Assembly (NCBI RefSeq): GCF_019856455.1
Contig: NZ_CP082205.1
Location: forward strand, 2,418,001-2,482,000
Length of the DNA: 64,000 nucleotides
Direction of reading: 5' to 3'
Source: Streptococcus suis
Lineage (GTDB): Bacteria; Bacillota; Bacilli; Lactobacillales; Streptococcaceae
Numbering within the stretch: position 1 is the stretch's first letter; each line of letters begins with the position of its first letter. The notes under the pieces were generated by a model, which worked only from the letters and a program-made list of their open reading frames with translations, searched no databases and had not been told where the DNA came from. Made by a program: the position numbers and the translations under genes. Of the stretch, positions 42,454-51,951 are shown in pieces.

Positions 42454-42573
42454 AGAAAAAGGTAGTTGCTGGAAACAACTACCCCTTGCAGAACCGTTTA
42501 AGACGGTGGCTGTTTACAAATTATTTAAAAAATAACCGTGAACTCGCCAAAGTTATAGACGGTTATTTTTTTG
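42454..42573 (+). ncRNA. Small RNA, type I antitoxin-like (RatA-type layout), locus 1
   Basis: About 120 nt after a strong promoter: hairpin GGTAGTTGCTGGAAACAACTACC, a conserved stretch ACCGTTTAAGACGGTGG, then a terminator hairpin AATAACCGT...ACGGTTATTTTTTT. It is homologous in layout and key blocks to the minus-strand RNA at 51831-51945. Its 3' end overlaps the tail of a small membrane-peptide frame on the other strand, as in TxpA/RatA-type systems. The antitoxin role is inference. Confidence 0.65.
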
Positions 42574-42943
42574 TCGATTTTACCAATTCAAGCACTAACA
42601 TCACGAGAGCAATAAAAGATAATAGTCACCCAGTTTACTTTTAGTACTAGGCAACGAGCTGCAGACAGCTTGTACAGTCGAGTGACTGTACAAGGTTGTA
42701 GATAGCACTTGCGAAAGCAAGTTACCCCTGCAGAGTACGGCAAAGCGAGTTCAAAGACTCCAGTGGTGTCTTTGAAGTTGGAAATAAGGAAACGACATTT
42801 CCTCGCTCGTCGAAGTAATAAAAGAAAAACTGGATGACTGTACCAGCTACAAAAATGAGTGTTAGCCACTCAAAGGTTGACAAAGATAGCTTCTCCCTTC
42901 TGTTAGATTTTGATGATTTGCATAGTAGAACAAAAAGTTCCAT
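42563..42943 (-). pseudogene. Holin-like toxic peptide gene split by a repeat, locus 1
   Basis: The 5' part encodes LSLSTFEWLTLIFVAGTVI and the 3' part, after about 200 bp of hairpin repeat, encodes FIALVMLVLELVKSTKK-stop. Joined, they give a single-helix peptide with a Lys tail, like small type I toxins. The parts are in different frames and the repeat contains stops, so the full peptide cannot be made. The original start is uncertain because the 5' end adjoins another repeat. Confidence 0.45.
42622..42825. repeat. BOX-like repeat inserted in the toxin-like frame
   Basis: Contains ACTAGGCAACGAGCTGCAG (boxC-like), the palindromes CTTGTACAGTC/GACTGTACAAG and TTCAAAGAC/GTCTTTGAA each followed by a GTTGNARATA linker, a second stem ACTTGC-GAAA-GCAAGT, and AGTACGGCAAAGCG (boxA-like). 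AATAAAAGA is present on both sides, a possible target duplication. Confidence 0.65.
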
Positions 42944-43215
42944 TCCACTTCTCTTAATTCGCGTCAACATCTCAGCGCAGTGGTTGATTGGCTTAAACAG
43001 TCCGGGGGACTGTTTAAGGTTGGAGATAGGATTTGCAAAGCAAATCACGGCAGTTCGTGCTTCGCACTCCAAATCTGACCATTACGACTGTTGCGAACAA
43101 AGTTCGCTCTATTTCCAACCTCAAAAGGTTCACTGAACCTTTTGAGCTGTGCGGGGGCGGTAAGACGAACTCATTTTCTACAAGTTGAGTTCTGTACCGC
43201 TCCCACCTACCTTTC
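42944..43215. repeat. Hairpin-rich repeat, inverted relative of 34483-34690
   Basis: It shares five ordered sequence blocks with the repeat at 34483-34690, on the opposite strand. It carries two additional boxB-like modules: CTTAAACAGTCC.../GGACTGTTTAAG with GGTTGGAGATAG, and CTCAAAAGGTTC/GAACCTTTTGAG with the linker on the other strand. Confidence 0.75.
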
Positions 43216-43295
43216 AGAAATTAGAGCCACCGTCTTTACTTTTCTGCAAAAACTATTATAGCATATTTAATAAAGAATTGTAGTCCAATTTACAC

Positions 43296-43323
43296 ATCAA
43301 AAAACCAGCCTACTTGGGCTGGT
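43296..43323 (-). terminator. Terminator of the 43310-43495 gene
   Basis: Minus strand ACCAGCC-CAAGTA-GGCTGGT followed by TTTTTT; it overlaps the gene's 3' end. Confidence 0.85.
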
Positions 43324-43495
43324 CTTCTTGTAGTCGCTCTTTAAGGCGACGACGGTATAAAATCTGCGAGGGAATGAAATAGAGAAAACTTGCTAAGATA
43401 ATCCAACGTTTATCCAAATCACTGAAATAAATCGCTAAGATTAGTACAAAAGCAAGGATTAAATAAAAGAAATGATTGGTTAATAACTTTTTCAT
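43310..43495 (-). CDS. Small membrane protein, 61 aa
   Basis: ATG 43493-43495 (MKKLLTNHFFYLILAFVLIL) with GGAGGTGTCGG upstream. Two hydrophobic segments (FYLILAFVLILAIYF, WIILASFLYFIPSQIL) and a strongly basic/acidic tail (YRRRLKERLQEDQPK). Unknown function; monocistronic, with its own terminator, between the repeats and dtd. Confidence 0.6.
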   Translation of the reverse strand: MKKLLTNHFFYLILAFVLILAIYFSDLDKRWIILASFLYFIPSQILYRRRLKERLQEDQPK

Positions 43496-43556
43496 CCGAC
43501 ACCTCCACATTTTCTTGATATTAGTATATCAATTTTCCTTAAAAATGTATAGTAGT

Positions 43557-44000
43557 CTAGCGATTTTTGGTATCCAACACAATGGTCACCGGACCATCAT
43601 TGACCAAGCTGACCGCCATATCCGCCCCAAAAACGCCCACTTCAACGGGCACAAAGTCTGACAAAGCCTGGTTAAAGGCATCGTAGAGTTGGCTGGCTAG
43701 GGCAGGAGCTGCCGCTCCTGTAAAGGCAGGGCGATTGCCTTTTTTTGTATCCGCAAAAAGAGTAAATTGGGAAATGGATAAAATCTTGCCCGCCACATCT
43801 TGAACAGACTTGTTCATCTTGCCTGCCTCATCTGAAAAAATCCGCATATTGACAATTTTCCGAACAGCATAGTCCAGGTCTTCCTGTGTGTCATCTGGCC
43901 CTACACCGACTAGGAGCAAGAGCCCCTGATCAATTTGCCCATGGATACTTCCTTCGATGGTCACACTGGCCTGTGATACACGTTGTAGTACAATTTTCAT
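43557..44000 (-). CDS. dtd: D-aminoacyl-tRNA deacylase
   Basis: A 147-residue proofreading enzyme that removes D-amino acids (and glycine from tRNA-Ala) from mischarged tRNAs. Visible motifs are [17 protein letters not shown] (catalytic SQFTL) and the [11 protein letters not shown] cross-subunit GPVT motif. It begins 1 bp after the relA stop, so it is the second gene of a relA-dtd operon, as is common in Firmicutes. Confidence 0.96.
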   Translation of the reverse strand: MKIVLQRVSQASVTIEGSIHGQIDQGLLLLVGVGPDDTQEDLDYAVRKIVNMRIFSDEAGKMNKSVQDVAGKILSISQFTLFADTKKGNRPAFTGAAAPALASQLYDAFNQALSDFVPVEVGVFGADMAVSLVNDGPVTIVLDTKNR

Positions 44001-44001
44001 C

Positions 44002-46203
44002 TTATCCGTTGGTCCTTTTCACTGAGTAAACTTCTGGCACAGACTTGATCTTATCCACCAGACTGGTCAAGGTTGCCAGGTTGGAAATACCAAAGGAGAC
44101 GTGGATGGTCGCAAACTTCATATCCTTGGTTGGCTGGGCATTGACCGAGGAAATGTTCTTGCTGGCATTGGTCAAGACCTTAAGGACATCGTTGAGCAGT
44201 CCTGAGCGGTTAAGACCGTAAATATCAATATTTGCCATGTATTCCTTGGTCGAATTTTCATCCTCCCAACCAACATCAATCAAGCGGACATCATAGTTTT
44301 CCTGGCTCTTGAGGTTCATACAGTCTACACGGTGAACGGCAACCCCACGTCCCTTGGTGATGTAGCCGACAATCTCATCGCCAGGTACTGGATTACAACA
44401 TTTGGCAATCCGAATCAGCAGACCTGACGCTCCCTCTATGACCACGCCACCCTCGTGACGAATCTTGAGACTGTCTTTGTTGTCGTGTTTGACTTCGCCA
44501 CCGTTGACCAATTCGTCCGCGGCAGCCTTTGCCTTAGCCCGCTCAGCTTCGCGACGCTCTTTTTCTGTCAGACGGTTAAAGACGGACACGGCAGAGATTT
44601 CTCCAAAACCAACTGCCGCAAAAAGGGATTCGTCGGTCTTGTAGCTGGTCTTTTGCAGGACTTCGTCCATGTGGCGACGGTCCAGATATTGGTTGGGAAC
44701 GTAGCCATTTTCTTGGAGTAGGTTCTGGAGCATTTCACGCCCCTTGGAGACGGAAAGTTCCTTGTCCTGGTTTTTGAAGAACTGCTTGATTTTATTACGG
44801 GCCTTGTGAGTTTTAACCAAGTTGACCCAGTCACGACTTGGGCCGAAAGAGTTGGCAGAAGTGATGATTTCCACCTGGTCGCCTGTCTTAAGCTTGGTCG
44901 TCAGAGGCACCATGCGGCCGTTGACCTTGGCACCTGTTGCTCGCTCACCGACCTTGGTATGAATCTCATAGGCGAAGTCAATGGGCACGGAGTCCTTAGG
45001 CAATTCACGCACCGCACCATCTGGCGTAAAGACGTAAATACGCTCGGTAAAGATGTCCTCTTTGACCGAATCAACGAAAGATTGGGCATCTCCAGCCCCC
45101 TCTTGAAGTTCAATCAGGTTGTTAATCCAGCGCAACTCTTTTTCGCTGGCAGTTGCCTTGCCACCACGCTTGTAAGCCCAGTGAGCCGCCACCCCGTATT
45201 CCGCAACCTGGTGCATTTCCACCGTCCGAATTTGGAACTCGATTGGACCTTTTGGTCCATAGACTGTCGTATGGATGGACTGGTAGCCATTGGCTTTTGG
45301 ACTGGCAATGTAGTCCTTGAAACGACCCGGCATAGGTTTCCAGAGTTCATGGATGTAGCCAAGCATGGCATAGACATCACTTGGTGTATCCATCAAGCAG
45401 CGAATAGCTGTCAGATCATATAGTTCGTCAAAACGCTTTTTCTTGTCATGCATCTTTCGATAGATGGAGTAGATATGCTTGGGACGACCGTAGATTTGAC
45501 CGTGAAGATGGCGCTCCTCTGTGTATTCTCTTAACTTGTCGACGACTTCATTGACCAACTCTTCCCGTTCGCGTCGTTTCTCCCTCATCATGTGGGTAAT
45601 CTTGTAGAACTCAACTTCATTGAGGTAACGGAAAGACATGTCTTCCAATTCCCACTTGATAGAAGAAATACCTAGACGGTGGGCAAGCGGTGCATAGATT
45701 TCCATCGTTTCACGTGAAATACGTTCCTGCTTGTCCTTGCGCAAGTGCTTAAGAGTCCGCATGTTGTGAAGGCGGTCTGCCAGTTTAACCAGAATGACCC
45801 GCATGTCTTGGGACATAGCAATCAACATATTGCGGTGGTTTTCAGCTAGTTGCTCCTCATGTGACTTATACTCAACCTTGCCTAACTTGGTCACCCCACC
45901 AACAATATGGCGGACCTCTGGACCAAATTCTGCTTCCATATCATCCAGAGTTACCTCAGTGTCTTCTACTACGTCATGCAAGAATCCGCAAGCTACGGTT
46001 ACCGCATCTAGCTTGAGCCCTGCCAAAATCCCTGCCACTTGGATAGGGTGGACAATGTAGGGTTCGCCTGACTTCCGAAATTGAAGTTTATGAGCTTCAG
46101 TAGCATAGTTCAAAGCTTTCTCAACAAAGGCCACATCATCAGCTGGAAGATAGCTTGCTGTCAGTGCAACAACTTCCTCGCCAGTGTAATTGATTTCTTT
46201 CAT
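44002..46203 (-). CDS. relA: Bifunctional (p)ppGpp synthetase/hydrolase (Rel)
   Basis: A 733-residue stringent-response enzyme. Order: HD hydrolase domain ([36 protein letters not shown]), synthetase domain ([33 protein letters not shown]), TGS domain ([20 protein letters not shown]), zinc-finger-like region ([16 protein letters not shown]) and C-terminal ACT domain ([15 protein letters not shown]). Both catalytic halves keep their key residues. It makes (p)ppGpp on amino-acid starvation and degrades it otherwise. It is co-transcribed with dtd. Confidence 0.97.
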   Translation of the reverse strand: MKEINYTGEEVVALTASYLPADDVAFVEKALNYATEAHKLQFRKSGEPYIVHPIQVAGILAGLKLDAVTVACGFLHDVVEDTEVTLDDMEAEFGPEVRHIVGGVTKLGKVEYKSHEEQLAENHRNMLIAMSQDMRVILVKLADRLHNMRTLKHLRKDKQERISRETMEIYAPLAHRLGISSIKWELEDMSFRYLNEVEFYKITHMMREKRREREELVNEVVDKLREYTEERHLHGQIYGRPKHIYSIYRKMHDKKKRFDELYDLTAIRCLMDTPSDVYAMLGYIHELWKPMPGRFKDYIASPKANGYQSIHTTVYGPKGPIEFQIRTVEMHQVAEYGVAAHWAYKRGGKATASEKELRWINNLIELQEGAGDAQSFVDSVKEDIFTERIYVFTPDGAVRELPKDSVPIDFAYEIHTKVGERATGAKVNGRMVPLTTKLKTGDQVEIITSANSFGPSRDWVNLVKTHKARNKIKQFFKNQDKELSVSKGREMLQNLLQENGYVPNQYLDRRHMDEVLQKTSYKTDESLFAAVGFGEISAVSVFNRLTEKERREAERAKAKAAADELVNGGEVKHDNKDSLKIRHEGGVVIEGASGLLIRIAKCCNPVPGDEIVGYITKGRGVAVHRVDCMNLKSQENYDVRLIDVGWEDENSTKEYMANIDIYGLNRSGLLNDVLKVLTNASKNISSVNAQPTKDMKFATIHVSFGISNLATLTSLVDKIKSVPEVYSVKRTNG

Positions 46204-46389
46204 TTACTTCTCTCCCTAACTATTTCCTATTATTTTACCATTTTCACTGGAAAAGAAAAAGGAATCTAACAACATAAGACTACTAATTACAAACAATCCA
46301 AACCAAGTTCAGATTCGGCGAACGTTCCTTTTTTTATTGTTTTTCTTACTATTTTCACTTGTTTTTCAACCAAACGTTCAGAATTAGTC

Positions 46390-46418
46390 TTGATTTTTAC
46401 ATTCCTTAGCTGTATAAT
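46390..46418 (+). promoter_or_regulatory. Promoter of the surface nucleotidase gene
   Basis: TTGATT (46390-46395), 17-bp spacer, TATAAT (46413-46418). Upstream, AACGTTC occurs twice (46321-46327 and 46373-46379), the first within CGGCGAACGTTCC. These resemble halves of a PurR-type site, but the match is too loose to call. Confidence 0.75.
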
Positions 46419-46459
46419 GATTGTAGAAGATTATTACAAAAAGAAAATGGAGGATTCTT

Positions 46460-48937
46460 ATGAATTTTCGTTTCAGTAAGTGTGCCGTAGCGCTCACACT
46501 AGCTCTCCTAGCTGCAAGCAATCCAAAATTAGCTCAAGCCGAAGAGATTCTCAACACAACTCCAGCTTCTTCAACAGAAGCAAGTCAGGCTGTACCAGTT
46601 GAATCTGACACCACAGAGAAAGCTGATAATACAGACTCTCCTGCTCCAGCCACTACCGAAGCTGAAAATCCAAGCTCTTCCGAGACAGCTGAAACTAGTG
46701 ATCCTACAAGCGAGACAACTGACTCAACTGCTTCAGAAGCACGTACGGTCACTCCTGCTGCAACTGAAACTAGTCAGCCTGTTGAAGGACAAACTGTTGA
46801 TGTTCGCATTCTCGCAACAACTGACCTCCATACGAACTTGGTCAACTATGACTATTACCAAGATAAACCTGTAGAGACACTGGGTCTAGCAAAAACAGCT
46901 GTTCTTATCGAAGAAGCAAAAAAAGAAAATCCAAATGTCGTATTGGTAGATAATGGAGACACCATTCAAGGTACTCCTCTTGGAAATTACAAGTCTATCG
47001 TTGATCCTATTGAAGAAGGTGAACAACATCCTATGTACGCCGCCTTAGAGACTCTGGGATTTGATGTCGGCACACTTGGCAACCACGAATTTAACTACGG
47101 CCTTGCCTACCTCGAAAAAGTAATTCGTACAGCCAACATGCCTCTAGTCAATGCCAATGTCCTCGATCCGACTACGAAAGACTTTCTCTACACCCCTTAT
47201 ACCATTGTGAAAAAGACATTCACAGACACCGAGGGTAAAAAGGTTACACTAAATGTCGGTGTTACAGGGATTGTTCCCCCTCAAATTCTTAACTGGGACA
47301 AAGCTTATCTAGAAGGAAAAGTGATTGTTCGTGATGCAGTTGAAGCCGTTCGCGATATTATCCCAACCATGCGAGAAAATGGCGCAGACATCGTTCTGGT
47401 CCTTTCCCACTCAGGTATCGGCGATGACCAATATGAAGTCGGCGAGGAAAATGTCGGTTACCAAATCGCCAGCCTGTCAGGAGTTGATGCGGTTATCACA
47501 GGTCACTCCCACGCAGAATTCCCAGGAACTGCCGAAAAACCAAGCTTCTATGCTAAATACTCTGGCGTGGATGATACAAATGGTAAAATCAACGGCACTC
47601 CTGTCACCATGGCGGGTAAATACGGTGACCACCTCGGCGTCATCGACCTCAATCTGGTCTTTAAAGATGGCAAATGGACAACTACTTCTAGCAAAGCGGC
47701 TATTCGTAAAATCGATACAAAATCATCTGTAGCAGATAGTCGCATCATCGACCTTGCTAAAGAAGCCCATAACGAAACCATCAACTATGTGCGCCAACAA
47801 GTCGGTGAAACAACTGCTCCAATCAACAGCTTCTTTGCCCTTGTCCAAGATGATCCTTCTGTACAGATTGTTAACAATGCACAGATTTGGTATGCCAAAC
47901 AACAGTTGGCGGGTACTTCAGAAGCTAATCTACCAATCCTATCTGCGGCTGCACCATTTAAGGCTGGTACTCGAGGCGATGCCTCAGCCTATACAGACAT
48001 TCCTGCTGGCCCAATCGCCATCAAGAACGTAGCAGACCTTTACCTCTACGACAACGTTGTAGCCATCTTAAAAGTCAACGGTGCTCAACTCAAAGAATGG
48101 TTGGAAATGTCCGCAGGGCAATTCAACCAAGTTGACCCAAGCTCAACAGAGCCACAAAACCTAGTCAACACAGATTTCCGCACTTACAATTTTGACGTTA
48201 TTGACGGAGTAACTTATCAGTACGATATTACGCAACCAAATAAATACGATCGTAACGGTAAGGTAGTCAACGAAACTGCCAGCAGAGTTCGGAATCTGCA
48301 ATACAATGGGCAAGATGTGACAGCTGATCAAGAATTCATAGTGGTGACCAACAACTACCGTGCAAACGGTACTTTCCCTGGGGTCCGCGAAGCTTCTGTT
48401 AATTACTTGCTCAACCTAGAAAACCGCCAAGCCATCATCAATTATATTATCGCTGAGAAAGTTATCAACCCTACAGCAGACAATAACTGGACCTTTACAG
48501 ATAGCATCAAGGGACTCGACCTCCGCTTCTTGACAGCAGATCGTGCGAAAACTCTAGTTGCTGACCAAGAAGGTCTGGTTTACCTCCAAGCCTCAGCTGA
48601 AAACGAAGGATTTGGCGAGTTCAAGTTTGTCTACACTGAGCCAAAAGTCGTGACTCCTCCAACTGGACAAACAGCTACTGATAATCAAACTTCATCTGGT
48701 CAATCTGGTGTTCAAATTACACTTCCGTCTGGTCAGGTCATTACCCTTCCAGCCGAAAAAACAACAGCACCTGCACCAAAATACAAACTTGCTACTACAG
48801 CTAAGACAAGTACTTCCTCCTCAACAGCAGGACAAAAAACACTCCCTGCAACTGGTGAGGCAAGTTCTGTTCTTAGCCTGATTGGCATCAGTTTGATGGG
48901 CCTTGTCGGTGCTTTCCGCAAGAAAAATGAAAACTAA
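46460..48937 (+). CDS. sntA: LPxTG-anchored 5'-nucleotidase / 2',3'-cyclic-nucleotide phosphodiesterase
   Basis: An 825-residue surface enzyme. Signal peptide (about 1-27, ending AQA), Ser/Thr/Glu-rich linker (30-105), then a metallophosphatase domain with ligands in ILATTDLHTN, DNGDTIQGTPLGN, LGNHEFNYG, VLSHSGIG and ITGHSHAEFPG. The 5'-nucleotidase C-terminal domain (about 440-700) has substrate-binding aromatics. The sorting signal is LPATG (795-799), a hydrophobic stretch and RKKNEN. It would release phosphate and nucleosides outside the cell. The symbol is tentative: S. suis SntA has this size and plan, but orthology was not tested. GGAGG precedes the start. Confidence 0.88.
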   Translation: MNFRFSKCAVALTLALLAASNPKLAQAEEILNTTPASSTEASQAVPVESDTTEKADNTDSPAPATTEAENPSSSETAETSDPTSETTDSTASEARTVTPAATETSQPVEGQTVDVRILATTDLHTNLVNYDYYQDKPVETLGLAKTAVLIEEAKKENPNVVLVDNGDTIQGTPLGNYKSIVDPIEEGEQHPMYAALETLGFDVGTLGNHEFNYGLAYLEKVIRTANMPLVNANVLDPTTKDFLYTPYTIVKKTFTDTEGKKVTLNVGVTGIVPPQILNWDKAYLEGKVIVRDAVEAVRDIIPTMRENGADIVLVLSHSGIGDDQYEVGEENVGYQIASLSGVDAVITGHSHAEFPGTAEKPSFYAKYSGVDDTNGKINGTPVTMAGKYGDHLGVIDLNLVFKDGKWTTTSSKAAIRKIDTKSSVADSRIIDLAKEAHNETINYVRQQVGETTAPINSFFALVQDDPSVQIVNNAQIWYAKQQLAGTSEANLPILSAAAPFKAGTRGDASAYTDIPAGPIAIKNVADLYLYDNVVAILKVNGAQLKEWLEMSAGQFNQVDPSSTEPQNLVNTDFRTYNFDVIDGVTYQYDITQPNKYDRNGKVVNETASRVRNLQYNGQDVTADQEFIVVTNNYRANGTFPGVREASVNYLLNLENRQAIINYIIAEKVINPTADNNWTFTDSIKGLDLRFLTADRAKTLVADQEGLVYLQASAENEGFGEFKFVYTEPKVVTPPTGQTATDNQTSSGQSGVQITLPSGQVITLPAEKTTAPAPKYKLATTAKTSTSSSTAGQKTLPATGEASSVLSLIGISLMGLVGAFRKKNEN

Positions 48938-48951
48938 TGTTAAATAGTAAA

Positions 48952-48980
48952 GAGCTCCGATAAGCAACCGAGCCCTTTTC
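48952..48980 (+). terminator. Terminator between the nucleotidase and DUF554 genes
   Basis: Imperfect stem AAGAGCTC...GAGCCCTT followed by TTCTTTCT; one mismatch. It lies between convergent genes. Confidence 0.6.
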
Positions 48981-48983
48981 TTT

Positions 48984-49700
48984 CTATGTAAAAAATGACC
49001 AAATAACCGCGATAAGAATAGCAGGTAGCATATTGGCCACGCGAATCTTTTTGTCCCAGATGATATTGACACCGACACAGAAAATAAGTACCGAGCCGAT
49101 AAAGGAGAGATTGGCAAGGGCCTGATCTGTCATCAACGGCTCAATCAAACGTGCCAAGAGGGTAATTGCCCCTTGAAAGAGAAAGACTGGCACTGCTGAA
49201 AAACCTGCTCCCTTGCCCAAACTCGAGGTCATAATCAAAATGATAACAAAGTCCAAAATACTCTTAACGGCCAACAAGCGATAATCACCCGTCAATCCAT
49301 CTTGGATGGCTCCTAGTATGGCCATGGCGCCGATACAAACGGTCAAAGAAGCTGTCAGGAAAGCATCTAAAAACTGAGAGTCCTGACCATTTCCTGACTT
49401 TTCTCGGAGCCAGATACCCAAGCGCTCAAACCAACCTTCGATATGCAGTACTTCCCCAATCAAGGTCCCCAAGGCTAGACTAAGAACCAAAAGCATGCTA
49501 TTTTGACTTTTGAGTTGACCGTCAACTACTGTCAACAGTCCTTCTAAACTACCTGAAATTCCTAAAAATAAGACAGCTAGCCCACTCGCCACCGTTAGTC
49601 CTGATTGATGGCGTTCTTTCAGCAAATGTCCAAACCAAGTCCCTAGCACACCTGCTAGGGCAATGGCGATGGTATTGATAATTGTTCCTAAGGCAAACAT
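48984..49700 (-). CDS. DUF554-family membrane protein
   Basis: A 238-residue, Gly/Leu-rich protein with about six to seven membrane segments (LGTIINTIAIALAGVLGTWF, GASIGE-type segment LGTLIGEVLHIEGWFERLG). It matches the conserved bacterial DUF554/YdfK family of possible transporters, function unknown. It starts 3 bp after the rsmE stop, third gene of a prmA-rsmE-DUF554 unit. Confidence 0.85.
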   Translation of the reverse strand: MFALGTIINTIAIALAGVLGTWFGHLLKERHQSGLTVASGLAVLFLGISGSLEGLLTVVDGQLKSQNSMLLVLSLALGTLIGEVLHIEGWFERLGIWLREKSGNGQDSQFLDAFLTASLTVCIGAMAILGAIQDGLTGDYRLLAVKSILDFVIILIMTSSLGKGAGFSAVPVFLFQGAITLLARLIEPLMTDQALANLSFIGSVLIFCVGVNIIWDKKIRVANMLPAILIAVIWSFFT

Positions 49701-49703
49701 GGA

Positions 49704-50450
49704 CTACCTGAACAATTCCGTCGCATAGCTAATGGCAGAAAGAGCATAGAGGGGAGCCGTCTCCGCTCGGAGAATACGAGGACCTAGGCCTGTTTTGACC
49801 GCTCCTGCTTTTTCAAAAGCGACTACTTCCTCAGGCGACACGCCGCCTTCTGGACCGACGATAACCAGAACTGATTGTCCAACTTCTAAGCCAGACAAGA
49901 TTTTCACCAGGTTGGCTTGTTCGCCCTCTTTAGCGGATTCTTCGTAGGCTAAGATAATCTGGTCAAAACCTGCCAGCTGGGCTAGGAAATCCGTTTTTTT
50001 CTCGAACAAGCGAACTACTGGAATCCGATTGCGTTTGCTTTGCTCGGCTGCTCCTTGGGCGATTTTTTCTAACTTTTCTGCTTTTTTGGCTAACTTTTTA
50101 CCGTCCCATTTGACCACAGACCGGTCAGCTGGAAAGGCCCAGAGGGCTGCCATGCCTAATTCCGTTGCCTTTTGGGCGACAAATTCGAGCTTATCTCCCT
50201 TGGGAAAGCCCATGGCAATGATAACGGAAACGGGTAATTCAACATTGTCTGCCAATTCTTCGATGATTTCAACAGATTGGCTCTGGTTGTCTACTACGCG
50301 CGCCAAGCGTTTGATACTATCGTCAAAGACGAGGACAATCTGGTCATCTGCCTGCAAGCGCATGACAGAAAACATGTGCTTGGCAGTGTCCTTATCGCTA
50401 ATCTGGAACACGCCCTGCGGTGCTCTGCCATTGACAAAATACTGCTGCAT
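49704..50450 (-). CDS. rsmE: 16S rRNA m3U1498 methyltransferase
   Basis: A 248-residue SPOUT-class methyltransferase modifying U1498 of 16S rRNA. N-terminal PUA-like part (MQQYFVNGRAP, DTAKHMFSVMRLQADDQI) and C-terminal trefoil knot with VIVGPEGGVSPEEV and GLGPRILRAETAPLYA. ATG 50448-50450 with GGAGGCTAGG upstream is preferred over an in-frame start four codons earlier. It begins 1 bp after the prmA stop, a standard pairing. Confidence 0.96.
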   Translation of the reverse strand: MQQYFVNGRAPQGVFQISDKDTAKHMFSVMRLQADDQIVLVFDDSIKRLARVVDNQSQSVEIIEELADNVELPVSVIIAMGFPKGDKLEFVAQKATELGMAALWAFPADRSVVKWDGKKLAKKAEKLEKIAQGAAEQSKRNRIPVVRLFEKKTDFLAQLAGFDQIILAYEESAKEGEQANLVKILSGLEVGQSVLVIVGPEGGVSPEEVVAFEKAGAVKTGLGPRILRAETAPLYALSAISYATELFR

Positions 50451-50451
50451 C

Positions 50452-51405
50452 CTAGCCTCCAATCACACCTGAGCGGTCAGCCGTCTTCTTAAAGACGCAG
50501 CAATTCCACTCGCCCTGAATCATGTGGGTCTCAAGGAAGAAGCCAGCCGCTTCCGCAGATGCTCGCACCATGTCCCACTTGTCTGCGATGATGCCGCTCA
50601 TAATCAGGTAGCCCTCGTCCTTGACCAGACGGTAGGCATCCTCAGTCAGATGGATGAGAATGTCCGCCAAGATGTTGGCAACGATGACTTCTGCTTTAAT
50701 ATCAACGCCACGAAGCAAGTCACCTGCCGCGACATGAATATTGCTAGTATTGGCATTGAGGTCGATATTTTCCTGAGCTACACGCACCGCCACCTCATCC
50801 AAGTCATAGGCATAAATCTCCTTGGCACCTAGGAGGGAGCTAGCAATGGAAAGGACACCTGAACCTGTGCCGACGTCGATGACCGTTTCACCACCACGCA
50901 GGACCTGAGAAAGAGCAAAGAGGCTCATCTTGGTCGTCGGGTGAGTTCCCGTCCCGAAAGCCATGCCTGGATCCAGGCGGATAATCTTCTCTCCAGCAGT
51001 CGCCTCATAGTCCGTCCAAGACGGTACAATAGTCAAATCGTGGGTAATGCGAGCTGGCTCATAGTATTTCTTCCAGTTGTCCGCCCAGTCTTCCTCTGCC
51101 AATTCCTGACTTTCTAAGCTAATCTGACCTGTTTCCAAGCCAAATCCTGTCAAATCCGCCAGGCGAGTTGCCAAATCAGCCTTGATTTCCTCAATATCCA
51201 AATTGTCAGGATAGTAAGCCGTAATGGCAATCATATCTGACTGCTCCACCTCGGGATAAAGTTCGCCAAAACGATCTTCCTGCCCCACATAGTCAGCCGA
51301 GTCGCTAATCGCCACCCCCTGACTGCCCGTTTCAATCATCAGATTTGAAACTGCTTCTTCTGCATCACGATGCACGTGAATCGTTAATTCTTGCCATGAG
51401 TTCAT
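50452..51405 (-). CDS. prmA: Ribosomal protein L11 methyltransferase
   Basis: A 317-residue SAM-dependent enzyme that trimethylates ribosomal protein L11. N-terminal substrate domain ([19 protein letters not shown]), then the class I fold with [20 protein letters not shown] (SAM site) and [10 protein letters not shown] (catalytic NxL-type motif). [14 protein letters not shown] is the diagnostic block. First gene of the prmA-rsmE-DUF554 unit. Confidence 0.97.
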   Translation of the reverse strand: MNSWQELTIHVHRDAEEAVSNLMIETGSQGVAISDSADYVGQEDRFGELYPEVEQSDMIAITAYYPDNLDIEEIKADLATRLADLTGFGLETGQISLESQELAEEDWADNWKKYYEPARITHDLTIVPSWTDYEATAGEKIIRLDPGMAFGTGTHPTTKMSLFALSQVLRGGETVIDVGTGSGVLSIASSLLGAKEIYAYDLDEVAVRVAQENIDLNANTSNIHVAAGDLLRGVDIKAEVIVANILADILIHLTEDAYRLVKDEGYLIMSGIIADKWDMVRASAEAAGFFLETHMIQGEWNCCVFKKTADRSGVIGG

Positions 51406-51598
51406 GTTTGTTTTCCTTTTCTTCTCTATGTGTCAATCACTGTATTATTGTACCGATTTCTAGCCCATTTTACAAGTTAATGTTACGCGATGGAGCCCTA
51501 ATAATACTTTTTCGAAAATTTTCTAATCGTACTGCGAATAAATATGTGTAGGAAAGTTTGAGACGGTGGTTCCAAGTTTCTGAACGGAGGTGATGCCC

Positions 51599-51840
51599 AT
51601 GAAAGTGGACAGCAAATCTGCTAGAAAGGCTAGCCCATGCCAGATGGTAAGTAAACTTACTCATCTGGCAACGACAAATCCTATAAGATTTGTCTAGGGC
51701 ACGCACTAGCTCGAGTTTTGAAAAATATCGTTTCAAAACTCTCACGTCGGAGAACTCTGGATTTATATTTATCAGGTCTACTTGTTGAAATGCTGAGCTT
51801 GATAATCGTCATCATTTTAGCTATTCGAGATAAAAAATAA
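51599..51840 (+). pseudogene. Holin-like toxic peptide gene disrupted by hairpin repeats, locus 2
   Basis: An ATG with CGGAGGTGATGCCC upstream starts MKVDSKSARKASP but soon stops. In another frame the 3' end reads LVEMLSLIIVIILAIRDKK-stop, a hydrophobic helix with a basic tail. Between them lie three hairpins (CCAGATG/CATCTGG, GACAAAT/ATTTGTC, GAGTTTTGAAA/TTTCAAAACTC). Layout and position relative to the antisense RNA match locus 1. Calling it a former toxin is inference. Confidence 0.4.
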
Positions 51841-51945
51841 CCGTCAGCAAACTTTGACACAGTTCTGACGGTTATTTAATCTAACGAACTGAACCACCGT
51901 TTAGCGGTCCTACTGGGCGTTGAGCTGGAACTCAACGCCTTTTCT
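51831..51945 (-). ncRNA. Small RNA, type I antitoxin-like, locus 2
   Basis: Minus strand: hairpin GGCGTTGAGTTCCAGCTCAACGCC, then ACCGCTAAACGGTGG, then a terminator TAACCGTCAG...CTGACGGTTATTTTTT. The blocks correspond one to one with the RNA at 42454-42573. The 3' end overlaps the stop of the peptide frame on the plus strand. Confidence 0.65.
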
Positions 51946-51951
51946 ATTTTT

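Noticed and set aside
42588..43136. Open frames of 93-116 codons on both strands
   Set aside because: They are produced by hairpin-rich repeats, whose inverted arms keep frames open on both strands.
44806..45423. 205-codon open frame opposite relA
   Set aside because: Antisense shadow of relA, with no start context or recognisable motif.
46310..46380. PurR-type operator upstream of the nucleotidase
   Set aside because: Two AACGTTC half-sites 52 bp apart are suggestive, but spacing and flanking bases do not fit well enough to annotate.
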